The notes beneath the pieces are model-generated. The model worked only from the letters and a program-made list of their open reading frames with translations. It made no database searches and had not been told where the DNA came from. Shown piece by piece: positions 16,552-26,600 of a DNA stretch of 64,000 nt; positions within the stretch are counted from its first letter, which is position 1, and each line of letters starts with the position of its first letter. Source of the stretch: an uncultured Bryobacterales bacterium (GTDB taxonomy: Bacteria; Acidobacteriota; Terriglobia; Bryobacterales; UBA6623); NCBI GenBank assembly GCA_958295955.1, contig OY282420.1, positions 2,122,435-2,186,434 on the forward strand, written 5' to 3'. The position numbers and the translations under genes were made by a program.

Positions 16552-19023
16552 TCACTTGGTTTGAAAGGCTTCGCTGCGAATAACCCGAACGATCAAATCC
16601 CGGAAGCCGTACCCCTGCGCGGGCTCGGCATCGACGATCCGCCGCACGGTCCGCTCGTCCCCGGCGGACAGCGGCGAGCGGCCCGTCGCGTACTCCAGCA
16701 GCTTGGCGGTCAGACAGGCCGTGAAAAGCCGCGGCCGCGCGAGCAGATAGCGCTTGATGTCGTCCGGGCCGTTGAGCCGGACGCCGTCCGGCAACACGCC
16801 GCTTGCCTCCACCGGCTGCTCCTCCTGCCGTTCGTCCTCCCGGTAGTAGGCGGACCGCCAGCCGCCGACGGCGTCGAAGTTTTCCAACGCCAGGCCCAGC
16901 GGATCGATTTCGGCGTGGCATGCGGCGCAAGACTCCTGTTGCTGGTGCGCCGCCAGGATTTCGCGGACCGTTTTCGCCTGCGAGATATCGACCACGAGGG
17001 CGGGCACGTCGGCCGGCGGGGGCGGAGGAGGCGTTCCGAAAAGGTTTTCGAGCACCCAGACGCCGCGCAGGATGGGCGACGACTCCACGCCGTCGCCGGT
17101 CGCGGCGAGCACCCCGGAAAGGCCCAGCACGCCGCCGCGCTGCGCGACGTGGGCCGGAACCTCCGCGCCGAGCGCGCTCAGGTCAAGCCGCTCGGGCTCG
17201 GGCCAACGAAGGCTCTGCCGCTGGTCGGCCTCCAGCCGGCGCAAATCCACTTCGTTTCCGGGGATGCCCCAAGCGATGCGCATCGGTTCGTTGGCGTAGG
17301 TGAAATCCGAATCGATGAAGGTCCGAATCGAGCGGTTCTGCTGCAGAATCTCGTCGAAAAACATCTCCGTGGAGCGCACCATGCCGTAACGGATCAACTC
17401 GCTCCAGACGTGGCGGTTGTCACAAACCATTACGGACCGGGCCTTGCGGTTGCCGAGCCACTGACCGGTGAAATGTTTCACGAACTGCTGCGCTTTAGGG
17501 TCGCGGATCATGCGGGCGACCTGCCCGCCGAGCGCATCCGGGTCCGCCGGAAGATTGCGGGCGGCCAGGTCGAACAACTCGGCGTCGGGCATCGTGCTCC
17601 ACAGGAAATACGACATGCGCGAGGCCAGCCCGTAAGCGTCCAGCTTGCCTTCCCGCGATTCTCGATAGAGAAACTGCGGCGAGCTCAGGATCCGGCGGAT
17701 GCCGTAATGAATGCCGTACTCGGGAAGCGGGGCCGCGGCCATGTGCCGCAGAACGCTTGCCGTCAAGTCGCGCTTTTCGGCATCCGTCAACGGCCTCCGG
17801 AAAGCGCGCTCCGCCGGCGGGAGCAAAACCGAGATCGCGTATGCGGCGTCCCGAGTCGGCTTGCGGTTCTGGAGAAACGCTTCCTGCCGCGGCAACGGCC
17901 GCACCGGGCCGCTGACGATCATCCGCTCGAAGCGGATCGTAGGCTCGGTCGATGCTTGCGCTTCCTCCAGATACGTCTTGAGCAGCCGCCTCAGATCTTC
18001 GGTGTTCCCCGGCTCCCGCCGCAGTTCCGGGGGATACTGTTTTTGCAGCCGGTTTTCGCAATAGAGGTGAAAGTTCTCGCCCTTTTCGAGCGGAACGTCC
18101 ACTTCCAGAAACTGCGGCTCGCCGTTGGCGACCTCCAGCGACGCAACCAACGGCAGGTCGGCGCGGCCGGCGCGTTTGGGCAGGTTGTAATCGCTGAAGT
18201 TGAGCGCGTAAAAGCCCAGCCGCAAGGGCCTGCCGTCGGCTCCGCGCTCCGCCTCCGCGCTGACTTTCAGCCGCACGCGATAGATGCCCGACTCGTGCGC
18301 GGCGAATGCCTTGTCCCACAAGGCGCCGGACCAGCCGGCGATATTGACGCCGGTGAAATAGAGGCCCGATGCATCGCCTTCGCGGGTCCAAAAAGGGGTG
18401 CGGGCAGGGTCTTGCCCGATGCTCCCGCGCGCCGACTCGGAACGAATTCGGCGGACGTCGGGGAGGGGGACCATGCGATCGGCAATATCGGTTGCGACTT
18501 GCAGGTACGCGTCCAACAGCGCCGGGGTAAAGAACATGCCTTCTGCAATCGTGTCGAAACGCAAGCTGTTGGCGTCTTCGGGAAACGTCGGCGGCAGGCG
18601 GATTTCGCGGATACCGAAAAGATCGCGAAGGGTATTGAGATATTCGATCCGATGCAGTCTGCGGATCAGCGTTCCGCCGGCTTTCGCGTCGGCGCCGGCG
18701 AGCGCCGCGGCGAACCTTTCGCGCTCGGCCGGCGTCGGGCGCCGCGGCGCTTTCGGCGGCGGCATGACGCCGCGGGCAACGTAATCGAGCGCGCGCCGCC
18801 TTTGCTCTTGCGCGTCCGGACCGGTCGGCTCGCGGAAAACGGCGGCGATGCGCAAACCCGCCTGGGGGTTGTCCGCCCCGTGGCAGGCAACGCAGTACTC
18901 GTTGACGAACCGGCGGCGGAACGCTTCCGTGTTTTCCGCTCCGGCGTTCTCCGGCTCGGCGGCGGCAAGCGTGCCGATGACGGCAGCGGCGGCGATTGCG
19001 GCCCGGCGGAAACAACCGTTCAT
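16552..19023 (-). CDS. DUF1587/DUF1592/DUF1588/DUF1585 heme-binding exported protein
   Basis: Large exported protein of 823 residues. After a signal peptide comes a c-type heme site CVACH (Cys44, Cys47, His48), then a DUF1587 segment (RLHRIEYLNTLRDLFGI). DUF1595 and DUF1592 regions fill the middle (ASRMSYFLWSTMPDAELFDL, then FVKHFTGQWLG). DUF1588 carries a second CAACH motif (about residues 698-702), followed by ENFDAVGGWR, and DUF1585 closes with the YATGRSPLS stretch. This domain order is shared by planctomycete and acidobacterial proteins of unknown function, thought to be periplasmic redox proteins. Its ATG overlaps the TGA of the DUF1552 gene (ATGA at 19020-19023), so the two form a unit. 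Confidence 0.9.
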   Translation of the reverse strand: MNGCFRRAAIAAAAVIGTLAAAEPENAGAENTEAFRRRFVNEYCVACHGADNPQAGLRIAAVFREPTGPDAQEQRRRALDYVARGVMPPPKAPRRPTPAERERFAAALAGADAKAGGTLIRRLHRIEYLNTLRDLFGIREIRLPPTFPEDANSLRFDTIAEGMFFTPALLDAYLQVATDIADRMVPLPDVRRIRSESARGSIGQDPARTPFWTREGDASGLYFTGVNIAGWSGALWDKAFAAHESGIYRVRLKVSAEAERGADGRPLRLGFYALNFSDYNLPKRAGRADLPLVASLEVANGEPQFLEVDVPLEKGENFHLYCENRLQKQYPPELRREPGNTEDLRRLLKTYLEEAQASTEPTIRFERMIVSGPVRPLPRQEAFLQNRKPTRDAAYAISVLLPPAERAFRRPLTDAEKRDLTASVLRHMAAAPLPEYGIHYGIRRILSSPQFLYRESREGKLDAYGLASRMSYFLWSTMPDAELFDLAARNLPADPDALGGQVARMIRDPKAQQFVKHFTGQWLGNRKARSVMVCDNRHVWSELIRYGMVRSTEMFFDEILQQNRSIRTFIDSDFTYANEPMRIAWGIPGNEVDLRRLEADQRQSLRWPEPERLDLSALGAEVPAHVAQRGGVLGLSGVLAATGDGVESSPILRGVWVLENLFGTPPPPPPADVPALVVDISQAKTVREILAAHQQQESCAACHAEIDPLGLALENFDAVGGWRSAYYREDERQEEQPVEASGVLPDGVRLNGPDDIKRYLLARPRLFTACLTAKLLEYATGRSPLSAGDERTVRRIVDAEPAQGYGFRDLIVRVIRSEAFQTK

Positions 19024-20300
19024 GTCAGAATGCCGTTCAAGTCCGACTCGCTCGTGCCGAAGCGGTCAACCTCGAACCCGAGCCGCTGCAGGACGGTTAC
19101 GTAGAGGTCGCAGGCCATTTCGTTTTTCAAGGCGCCTTCGCCGCAGGAAACGTGGCGCCGGTGCTTGAGTCCGCCGCCGGCGACAAGTAGCGGATAATTC
19201 GTCCGCCGATGAGCGGCGGCGTCGCCCATCGCGCTGCCGATCAGCGTGACGGTCGAATCGAGCAGGCTTCCGCCGTCGGGGTCGGGGCTGTCTTTCAACG
19301 ATTTCAGGAATCGCGCCGCGCCTTCCATGTGCTTGCGTTCGATGGCCAGCAGCCCGTCGATTTTTTCCTGCTTGTTGCCGTGGTGCGAGAGGCGGTGGTA
19401 GCCCTCGCTCATCAACTTGCCGTCAAGCGCGAGGGCGCGGTCGGTAATCGGAATCGTCAGCGAGATGACCCGCGTGGAGTCGTTCTTGACGGCGAGGGCC
19501 ATCAGATCCCACATCAAGTCTTCGTTATCGAGCAGGAACGAGCCGTCGACGTTTTCTTCCACGGGCAGCGCGAACTTCGCGGGAGGCGTGGGGAAAGGTT
19601 TGTCCAGCCAGTCGCGCCGGCGCTTCAGCTTCCCTTCGACGTCGCGAATGGATGAGAAATACTCATCGAGCTTCAGCCGGTCGTCCGCGTTGACCTTGCC
19701 GCTCAGGCCGTGCGCCTCCGCGGTGAGCTCGTCCAGCAGGCTTTTCCCCGATTCGATCAGGTACGTTTGCTTTCTCAGCGCAACGGAGCCGGCGCCGAAA
19801 ACGCGCGCGTACAAAACGCTGGGGCGCAACGTGACGGGCAAGGGGACCCCGGACGGCGTGAATGACAGCGACGCCTTCTGCTGCGCTTCGCCGCAGCACA
19901 ACTGCAGCGACTCGTAGCGCGTGTCCTTGCCCAGCACCGGCGCGGCGAATTGATCGAGGGAAATGCCGCGGACAACGTGGCCGATATACAGCGTGTACAC
20001 CAGTTCGTGCCCGTTGCCCGTCGGCCCCTTGTGATCGAGGCCGGATACGGTGGTGAAATCGGCGCCGAGTCCCGCCGCATCGAGCGGCTGCGCGAGCCGC
20101 GGGGAACCGCCGTCCGCAAAAAATTCGGGCTTATAGAAACCGAGTTGGGAGCCCACGCAAACGAGCCGCTTGGGTTGCGCCGCCGTGCGCCGCTCTTGCG
20201 CCCGCAGCCCTCCGGGCAGCGACGGCAAAAACGGAAGAGCGAGGCTGTAAGAAGCCCCGCGAAGGAATTGCCTGCGGTCATGGAAAAACTTGCGTCTCAT
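19020..20300 (-). CDS. DUF1552 family Tat-exported protein
   Basis: Protein of 426 residues with a twin-arginine leader (DRRQFLRG within the first 20 residues, then a hydrophobic stretch). The body matches DUF1552: VGSQLGFYKPEFF near the head, GNGHELVYTLYIGHVVRGIS, DQFAAPVLGKDTRYESLQL, and a C-terminal LLVAGGGLKHRRHVSC. DUF1552 and DUF1592 genes are routinely neighbours in Planctomycetes, Verrucomicrobia and Acidobacteria. The fold is suggested to be phosphatase- or sulfatase-like but the activity is not known. I chose the ATG at 20298-20300 because the Tat motif follows at once; the frame is open upstream. The four-base overlap with the downstream heme protein gene supports co-translation. 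Confidence 0.9.
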   Translation of the reverse strand: MRRKFFHDRRQFLRGASYSLALPFLPSLPGGLRAQERRTAAQPKRLVCVGSQLGFYKPEFFADGGSPRLAQPLDAAGLGADFTTVSGLDHKGPTGNGHELVYTLYIGHVVRGISLDQFAAPVLGKDTRYESLQLCCGEAQQKASLSFTPSGVPLPVTLRPSVLYARVFGAGSVALRKQTYLIESGKSLLDELTAEAHGLSGKVNADDRLKLDEYFSSIRDVEGKLKRRRDWLDKPFPTPPAKFALPVEENVDGSFLLDNEDLMWDLMALAVKNDSTRVISLTIPITDRALALDGKLMSEGYHRLSHHGNKQEKIDGLLAIERKHMEGAARFLKSLKDSPDPDGGSLLDSTVTLIGSAMGDAAAHRRTNYPLLVAGGGLKHRRHVSCGEGALKNEMACDLYVTVLQRLGFEVDRFGTSESDLNGILT

Positions 20301-20447
20301 GCGGGGGCCTCCGGGTCGTCCAAGCTTGGCCGGCACTGTCAGCATAGCCGAGGCGCGCCCGCGCCGCAAGGTTTTTCGACGCAGGCCGGGTTTGCGGAAC
20401 GGGGATCCCGGCATGGAACAATGAAGGGAGCATTCCAAAAAATCTTG

Positions 20448-20524
20448 GGGCGGCTAGCTCAGTTGGTTGGAGCGCCTGCCTTACAAGCAGGAGGCCGCCG
20501 GTTCGAGTCCGGCGCCGCCCACCA
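20448..20524 (+). tRNA. tRNA-Val (anticodon TAC)
   Basis: Complete cloverleaf with an encoded CCA end. Acceptor arms GGGCGGC (20448-20454) and GCCGCCC (20514-20520), D-arm GCTC...GAGC, anticodon stem CCTGC/GCAGG around loop CTTACAA, giving anticodon TAC (reads GUA and other Val codons), and T-arm GCCGG-TTCGAGT-CCGGC. A discriminator A and CCA follow. It stands between two divergent protein units. Confidence 0.97.
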
Positions 20525-20595
20525 TAATCCAATTTTTTTGTAATGCAGGCCGGGAGGCTGAGTCAGCCTACGAAGCCGTTGAGGAAATCCGCGAC

Positions 20596-20832
20596 ATGGC
20601 CGGCCTAAACGTCATCGCCGAACTCAGCGCGCGCATCGACGCTTCGGCAGCGCGTAGCGAACGCAGCAACACTGAACTCGGCGCACGCATCGACGCTTTG
20701 GGCGCGCGCATCGATACTTTGGCCGCGCGCATCGACACTCTCCAGAAGGTGATTTGGCCGCTGGTCATCGCCATATCCGCCGCGCTGCTCAGCGCGGTCG
20801 GCGGCGACCTGTTCACGCTGTTCAAGGGTTGA
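20596..20832 (+). CDS. Small coiled-coil protein with C-terminal membrane anchor
   Basis: Protein of 78 residues just downstream of tRNA-Val. Residues 5-50 form a coiled coil with three exact-length heptads (GARIDAL, GARIDTL, AARIDTL, residues 29-49), followed by one membrane helix (VIWPLVIAISAALLSAVGG) and a short tail. Short proteins of this shape (coiled coil plus C-terminal anchor) are common and resemble the C-terminal half of DUF1640-type proteins. The ATG at 20596 is the first that excludes the tRNA; no clear ribosome-binding site is seen. Its 3' end overlaps the convergent FG-GAP gene by 11 bases. Function unknown. Confidence 0.5.
   Translation: MAGLNVIAELSARIDASAARSERSNTELGARIDALGARIDTLAARIDTLQKVIWPLVIAISAALLSAVGGDLFTLFKG
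20680..20742. repeat. Three 21-base coding repeats
   Basis: Three consecutive diverged 21-base units, each encoding (G/A)ARID(A/T)L, within the small coiled-coil gene. Unit number may vary between strains. Confidence 0.7.
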
Positions 20833-22453
20833 CCGCCGCTTGCGGCGCCGCCTCGACGAGGCGGTGCGTCATGCCGGCCGCGAGACCGCTCAGACTCTGG
20901 CGCAGGCCGCTCGGCCAGCGAATCTCGACATCCGCCGCTTTTGCCCCCCCGAGGCCGAAGTGGAGGCGCAGATCGTTTTGCGACAGGTAACTGCCGCCGC
21001 TGCGCACGGAATCCACTTGACTGCGCCCGCCGGCGGTGACGCGCACGCGGGCGCCGACCGCGCTGCGGTTCGACTGCACGCCCTCGAGCTTCAGGGCAAT
21101 CCAGGAATTCTCGGGCTCGCCGGCGAATCGGATCAGGGCGGGCGGCTCGTTCTGGCTGTTGATCAGCGCTTCGACCCGCCCGTCGTTGTCGTAGTCCCCG
21201 AGGGCCAGGCCGCGGGCGGCGTGCGTTTCCGTAACGCCGGGACCCGCTGTTTCCGCCGCGTCCTCGAAGCGCCCGCCGCCGCGGTTGCGGTAGAGGATCG
21301 ACCGCTGCCGGTAGCGGATGCCGCTCTCCAGACCGGCCGCTTCGGGGAAGACGTGTCCGTTGACGAGCAACAGGTCTTTCCAACCGTCATTGTCCACGTC
21401 GAAAAACCCGGCGCCCCAACCGACATGGCGCGTGTTCCGGCCGACGCCGGCGGCGAGCGTCGCCTCGTCGAAGTCGCCCGCGCCGCGGTTGCGGTAGAGC
21501 GTGGATCGCTCGTCGGAAAAGTTCGTGCGAAAGATGTCGACCGCGGCGTCGCCGTCGTAGTCGCCGGCGGCGACTCCCATGCCGGAGAGCGCCCGGCCGT
21601 CGGCATCGAGCGCCGCGCCGCGGAACAGCGCCTCGTCCTCGAACTTTCCGCCGCCCCGGTTGATATACAGCAGCGACGGGGTGCGGTCGCAAGCAACGTA
21701 GAGATCGACCCGCCCGTCGTTGTTCCAATCGCCGGTGACCACGCCGAGCGCATAGTTTCGAGCCGGCGCGGCGATTCCCGACTCCACCGAAACGTCGGTG
21801 AAGCCGCCTTCGCCGTCGTTGCGGTAGAGCAGATTGCGGTCGAAGGGCAGGCCGCGCGGGCCGCAGGCAACGGGAATGCTGCGGTAGTAGCAGTAGGGGT
21901 TGGCGCCGGGGCGCGGCGTCGTCTCGAAGTCGAACTTCAGGTAGTTGGCCACGAACAAGTCGAGGTCGCCGTCGTTGTCGTAGTCGAGGAAGGCGCAGCC
22001 GGTGTTATAGCGAACCCGGTCTTGCAGCAACCCGGCGGACGCGGCTACGTCGGCGAAGCGTTCGCCCGCGAGGTTGCGGTAGAGCCGGTTGCGGCCCCAA
22101 TAGGTGACGAGAAAATCGGTGTAGCCGTCGTTGTCGTAATCGCCCGCGCAAACGCCTTGGCCCCAGCCTTCGCTCTCGAGACCCGCGGCCGCGGTGACGT
22201 CGGCGAAGCGGCCCTCGTCGTTGCGGTACAGGCGGTTGACGCCGCCCTTGCCGGACACGAGAAAGGCATCGAGATCGCCGTCGTTGTCGTAGTCGATCCA
22301 GGCCGCTCCGCTGCCGGTGGTTTCCAGAATCCAGGTCTTCGCTTCGTCGCCGCCGTTGGGGAAGACGTGCGTCAAACCGACCTCGGCGGCCACGTTGACC
22401 GACTGCGCCGCGGCCGCGGCCGCCAGCCCGAGCGCCGCAAGCAGCCGGGTCAC
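20822..22453 (-). CDS. Exported FG-GAP/VCBS-repeat protein with ASPIC/UnbV domain
   Basis: Exported protein of 543 residues. A short signal peptide (LLAALGLAAAAAAQS) is followed by a seven-bladed-propeller-like array of FG-GAP/VCBS repeats with calcium-binding DxDxDG loops (IDYDNDGDLDAFLVSG, GDYDNDGYTDFLVTY, LDYDNDGDLDLFVANY and others). The last 70 residues form an ASPIC/UnbV domain (VDSVRSGGSYLSQNDLRLHF, then IRWPSGLRQSL). Such CRTAC1-like proteins are extracellular; in bacteria their roles are largely unknown. The start is a GTG at 22451-22453 overlapping the TGA of the upstream TPR gene (GTGA), which settles the start. It is the last gene of a dense minus-strand cluster. Confidence 0.88.
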   Translation of the reverse strand: MTRLLAALGLAAAAAAQSVNVAAEVGLTHVFPNGGDEAKTWILETTGSGAAWIDYDNDGDLDAFLVSGKGGVNRLYRNDEGRFADVTAAAGLESEGWGQGVCAGDYDNDGYTDFLVTYWGRNRLYRNLAGERFADVAASAGLLQDRVRYNTGCAFLDYDNDGDLDLFVANYLKFDFETTPRPGANPYCYYRSIPVACGPRGLPFDRNLLYRNDGEGGFTDVSVESGIAAPARNYALGVVTGDWNNDGRVDLYVACDRTPSLLYINRGGGKFEDEALFRGAALDADGRALSGMGVAAGDYDGDAAVDIFRTNFSDERSTLYRNRGAGDFDEATLAAGVGRNTRHVGWGAGFFDVDNDGWKDLLLVNGHVFPEAAGLESGIRYRQRSILYRNRGGGRFEDAAETAGPGVTETHAARGLALGDYDNDGRVEALINSQNEPPALIRFAGEPENSWIALKLEGVQSNRSAVGARVRVTAGGRSQVDSVRSGGSYLSQNDLRLHFGLGGAKAADVEIRWPSGLRQSLSGLAAGMTHRLVEAAPQAAVNP

Positions 22454-23463
22454 TGTTGGGGAAGTTCTCCTATCCGCCGCAGAAAATCGGTGAATTCGCC
22501 CTCGGGGGAGCGTTGCATCTCGTCGAGACGCTTTTTGACCGCGAGCGCCTCGGACTCGCGGCCCGCGTTGCGGTAGGCGAGCATCAGGTTGTAGTGCGCG
22601 GATTCGCTTTGCGGCGCCAACTCTACGGCCCGTTCGAGCAACTCGACCGCACGCGGCCAACTCTTTTGCGCGGACAGCGCGCGGCCCAACGCAGTCAGCG
22701 CCTCGGAAAAGTCGGGGTCCAGCCGCACGGCGTTTTCAAGCCGCTCGCGAGCCGCTTCATGTTCTCCTTCGACTTCGAGGATGCGCGCAATCTGGTATTC
22801 CGCAACCGAGTCGTTGGGGTTCAAGCGCAGCTCGGCTTCGAATTCGCGGCGGGCGGCCGCCAACGCTTCGGGCGCATGCGATTCCATCAGCAGCGCGCGC
22901 CCGAGCCGGTAGTGCAAATTGATCGCCCGGGGATTCTTTTCGACTGCCCGGCGGTACTCGGCGACCGCCTCGGAGAACCGGCCGCGGATCTCGAAAATTT
23001 CGGCGGACAACTGGTTGACTCGAAACGAAGCCGGCGCCTTGTCGAACATCCGCTCGACGGCGTCGTTCCACGCCTTCAGATGAAGGCGGGCGATTTCATA
23101 GAGCACGTCGCCGTCATCGGGAAATTCGCTTGCCAGCAGGTTCAGCAAGCTCAACGCGCCGGCGAAGCTTTTTTCGGCAATCCGGCAACGCGCCAGGGCC
23201 AGCCCCGCGAGACGCATGACTTGCCGGTCGGATTTTTCGTCGAACGCGGCCTGCAGCCCGCCGGCGGCTTGGCCGCAGCGCCCGGTCGCGGCCCGCGCCA
23301 GAGCAACGAAGGCGCGGGCGCGCTTGTCGGGCAAACCCTCGAGCGCGGCCTCGGCCGCCGTGTAGCGGCCCTGCTCGAAGAGCTCGATGCCTTCCAGGAC
23401 CGATTGCGCCTGAACGGAAGCCGCCGCCAAGACCAGCAGCGCAAGGCGACTAATGGCCGGCAT
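22450..23463 (-). CDS. Exported TPR-repeat protein
   Basis: Protein of 337 residues with a signal peptide (ISRLALLVLAAASVQAQS) and then almost continuous tetratricopeptide repeats, for example YTAAEAALEGLPDKRARAFV, FSEAVAEYRRAVEKNPRAIN, HEAARERLENAVRLDPDFSE and WPRAVELLERAVELAPQSES. It is predicted periplasmic or lipid-free secreted, a protein-binding scaffold for the exported FG-GAP proteins on either side. The ATG overlaps the end of the 81-residue gene by 14 bases, and its stop overlaps the GTG of the FG-GAP gene. Coupled translation of all three is likely. Confidence 0.82.
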   Translation of the reverse strand: MPAISRLALLVLAAASVQAQSVLEGIELFEQGRYTAAEAALEGLPDKRARAFVALARAATGRCGQAAGGLQAAFDEKSDRQVMRLAGLALARCRIAEKSFAGALSLLNLLASEFPDDGDVLYEIARLHLKAWNDAVERMFDKAPASFRVNQLSAEIFEIRGRFSEAVAEYRRAVEKNPRAINLHYRLGRALLMESHAPEALAAARREFEAELRLNPNDSVAEYQIARILEVEGEHEAARERLENAVRLDPDFSEALTALGRALSAQKSWPRAVELLERAVELAPQSESAHYNLMLAYRNAGRESEALAVKKRLDEMQRSPEGEFTDFLRRIGELPQQ

Positions 23464-23695
23464 CGTCCATCACCAGATCGAGGCCGCCGAAACGGCCGCG
23501 GCGCTTGCCGTCGAGGTAACGGAAACGCAACAGCGGCGGATCGCCCGGCGCCAGCACGGCCTCGGGCAGCAGCCGTTGCGACGAGGTCGCGCCGAGCGTC
23601 AGCACGCGCCCGGAGCGGGCGATGCGCTCGACCGCCCGGTCCGCCGGAGCGGCGGCGGTCGCCGCGAACAGACAGAACAACCCGGCAAGTCTCAT
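23450..23695 (-). CDS. Small exported protein (81 residues)
   Basis: Unrecognised small protein with a clear signal peptide (MRLAGLFCLFAATAAAPADR) and a mature part of about 60 residues with alternating polar and hydrophobic residues (VLTLGATSSQRLLPEAVLA, then PPLLRFRYLDGKRRGRFGG), suggesting a small beta fold. Its ATG overlaps the TGA of the large FG-GAP/UnbV/TPR gene (ATGA at 23692-23695) and its end overlaps the next TPR gene by 14 bases. The double overlap and signal peptide argue that it is real and belongs to this unit. Function unknown. Confidence 0.65.
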   Translation of the reverse strand: MRLAGLFCLFAATAAAPADRAVERIARSGRVLTLGATSSQRLLPEAVLAPGDPPLLRFRYLDGKRRGRFGGLDLVMDDAGH

Positions 23696-26600
23696 GGGCG
23701 CGTCAACTCCTCCAGCGCCTTGCGGCCCGTTTCGCTTTCGGGAACCGCGGCCAACAACTGCTCCAGCACGCCGCGCGCGCGGGGGCGGTCTCCCGCGCGA
23801 ACATGGATGCGCGCCAGGTTGATGTAGAGCATCTCCTCGCGCGGGGCGACCCGCAGCCCGTAGCGCAGGGCGGCCCGCGCTTCGTCGGGACGGCCCGTCC
23901 GTATGTAGAGCACCGCCAGATTATTGATTGCCGAAGCATTGTCGCGCTGCGCCTCGATCGCCTTCTGGAACAGCGCTTTCGCTTCGTCGAGGCGGTCTTG
24001 CTTGGCCAGCAACAACCCCAGACGGTCGGCCGTGTCGGAGTCGCCCGGGTCGATATCGAGCGCTTTGCGGTACATGCGCTCGGCGGCGGCCGCGTCCCCG
24101 AGGCGCGCATAGGCCAGTCCGGCGTTGGCCTGCGCGAACGAAAAATCGGGATCGATGGCCAGCGCCCGCGCAAACCGTTCCAGCGCCGCCTCGTAATTGC
24201 CTTCCTCCAGGGAGAGGCCGCCGAGGTTGTTCCACAGTTCCGGGGAGTCCCGGCGCAAGCGCGCAGCGCGCTCCAGATGCGTTTTCGCCTCGGGGAGTCT
24301 CTTCGCTCCCAAGTGGATTTGCCCGACAGCCAGCAGGGTCTTGAAGTTTTCAGGATCGCGGCGGATCACCTCTTCAAGATAAGGCAATGCCTGTTGCGGG
24401 TAACCGGCGCCGAAAAAAGCCGCGCCGTGCCGGAAGTAATTGCGCGCCGGCGGCGCGGCGTAGAACCCCGGGAACGGCAGCGCCCGCGCCGGCGCTTCGC
24501 CTGCCGCCGCCAGATCGCGAACCGCCTCGCCGGCGGAGGGCAGGCCCGGGTACAGCTTCACCGCGCGGGAGTCCGCGTCGAGCAACAGCGTCAAGGGCAG
24601 CGACAGCCCGACCCGGTAATCGAAAATATAGCGCCGGAACAAGGCGTACCAGGCCGCCGCTTGCGGCTCCTCCGCCCGGAGATCGACGGCTTGCCAGGGA
24701 ACGGCCGCGGGCGGCGGCGGCCGCTCGCCGGCGGCGAGACAGACGAACCCCGGACCGGGACGTTTTTCCGGCAGCGGCAACGGGTCGAGCAGCCAGGTCG
24801 GCTCGAACGTTTCTTCGTTGACGGCCTCGAGCGCCGCTTCGCCCCGCGGCCAGGGGCGGGGCGCGAACGGCCGCTTCGACGCCACTCCCGCCCCCTCGAC
24901 GATCTCGTAAAGATGCTCGGCTTCGAGATCGTCGAGGGTCTCGACCGCTCCCGACGGCCAGCGAATCGTAGCCCGCGCGCGCTGTGCCTTGCCCAGCCCG
25001 AAGTGCAGCCGCTTGGTGTGCTGGCAGAGGTATCCCGAACCGGCGTGCAGCCCCTGCGACGTTGTCCCGCCGGCGGCGAAGACGAGCGTGACCCAGGCGC
25101 CGATCGCGTCTCGGTTCGAGCGCACCCCGCGCAGGCTGAGCGCCAAGGCGCGGTTTGCGCCGAACGAGCGGTTGCGCAACGCGCGCGCCTGCGGCGCGAG
25201 GCGGCTTTTGAGCAGCAGATCGAGCCGGCCGTCGCCGTCCAGATCCGTCGCCGCGAACGCACGGCTGTCTTCCGCGAAATCGAGTCCCGACACGCCGGAA
25301 AAGTCGAAGTAGCGGCCTGCGCGGCGCGCGTAGAACACGTTGGGCTCGCGGCCGTTCCAGGATTTGCCCTCGCGCACGAATTGGTTGAGCGCATTCCAGC
25401 CGGCCTCGTAGGGTCTCGACGGCGAGGCGTCGGCGCCCGACTGGGCCGCGACTCGCCGCCAGAAGAAACCCTCCAGGTCTTCGGCCGCGCCGTTGGTCAG
25501 CATGCCCGCGGCGACGTAGAGTTCGGGAACGCCGTCGCAATCGAAATCCAGGCCCTCGCCGGCCCACGACCAACGGCCCATCTCGACTTGCTCTTGCGCG
25601 CCCGTTTCCTCGAAGGTTCCGTCGCCGCGGTTGCGGTAGAGGGAGTTGCCCTTGACGTGGCGGCGGAATTCCTCGCGCAGGCCGTTTTCGGCAACGAGCG
25701 CAAACGCCGGGTCCGCGATCAGGCGCCGCCCGGCCGCCGTCCACATGTTGGTGACGTAGAGATCGGGACGGCCGTCGCCGTCGTAGTCCAGCCAGCTTGC
25801 GCTCATGCCCGGTCCGAGGTCTTGCGCGCCGCTCTCCGCGGCGATATCGCGGAAGCGCTCGCCGTCGAACTTGTACAGGTTGTTGCGGCCGAAGTCGTTG
25901 GCCACGTAGAGTTCGGGCCGCGCGTCGCCGTCGTAGTCGCACCAGGCGGCGGCGAAGCTGTAGCGGTCGTTGTTGCGGTCGAGGCCCACCCGCGCCGTGA
26001 CGTCTTCGAACGACCCGGAGCCGTCCGCGGCAAGCCGATTGCGGAACAGGAAATTCGGCGGACCGCCCGTCGAATCGTGATACGGCGCCGGGTAATTGTA
26101 TTGATCTTCGCTCTGAAAGTAGATGTAGGCGCACAGGTAGAGGTCGAGGCGGCCGTCGCCGTCGTAGTCGGCCGCGGCCATGCCGGTGAACGTGCCGCGC
26201 GGCGGCCGGGCAAAGCGGAATGCGTCCGCCCGGAGCTCGAAGCGGCCGCCGCCGCGGTTGAGAAAGTAGAGCGGCCGGCCGGCCACGACGACCAGGTCTT
26301 GCAGGCCGGCGTTGCGGAAGTCGGCAAACAGCGCGCTCGAGCAGTTGTCGAGCAGGCCGACGCCGGCCTCTGCGGTGATGTCGCGCAGCGCGCCGTCGGG
26401 GCCGCGGCGGTAGAGGCGGTTGGGCAGGCCCCCGGGCTGACAGACGTAGATCTCGTCGAAGCCGTCGTTGTCGATGTCGCCGACGGCGATGCCGTTCTGC
26501 CCGTAAACGTCGATGCCGCAGGCCGAATCGAGGCGCGAGCGCCAGTAAGGGACGCCGCGCAAGAGCTGCTCCCGAAACGAGTCCGCCGCGCCGAACAGTC

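Noticed and set aside
20467-20595. Extension of the small coiled-coil gene upstream through the tRNA
   Set aside because: The open frame runs into the tRNA-Val, which has a complete cloverleaf; the coding start at 20596 avoids it.
20448-20832. tRNA-Val as an attachment site of an integrated element
   Set aside because: No integrase, no repeated tRNA 3' end and no phage or plasmid gene were found nearby.
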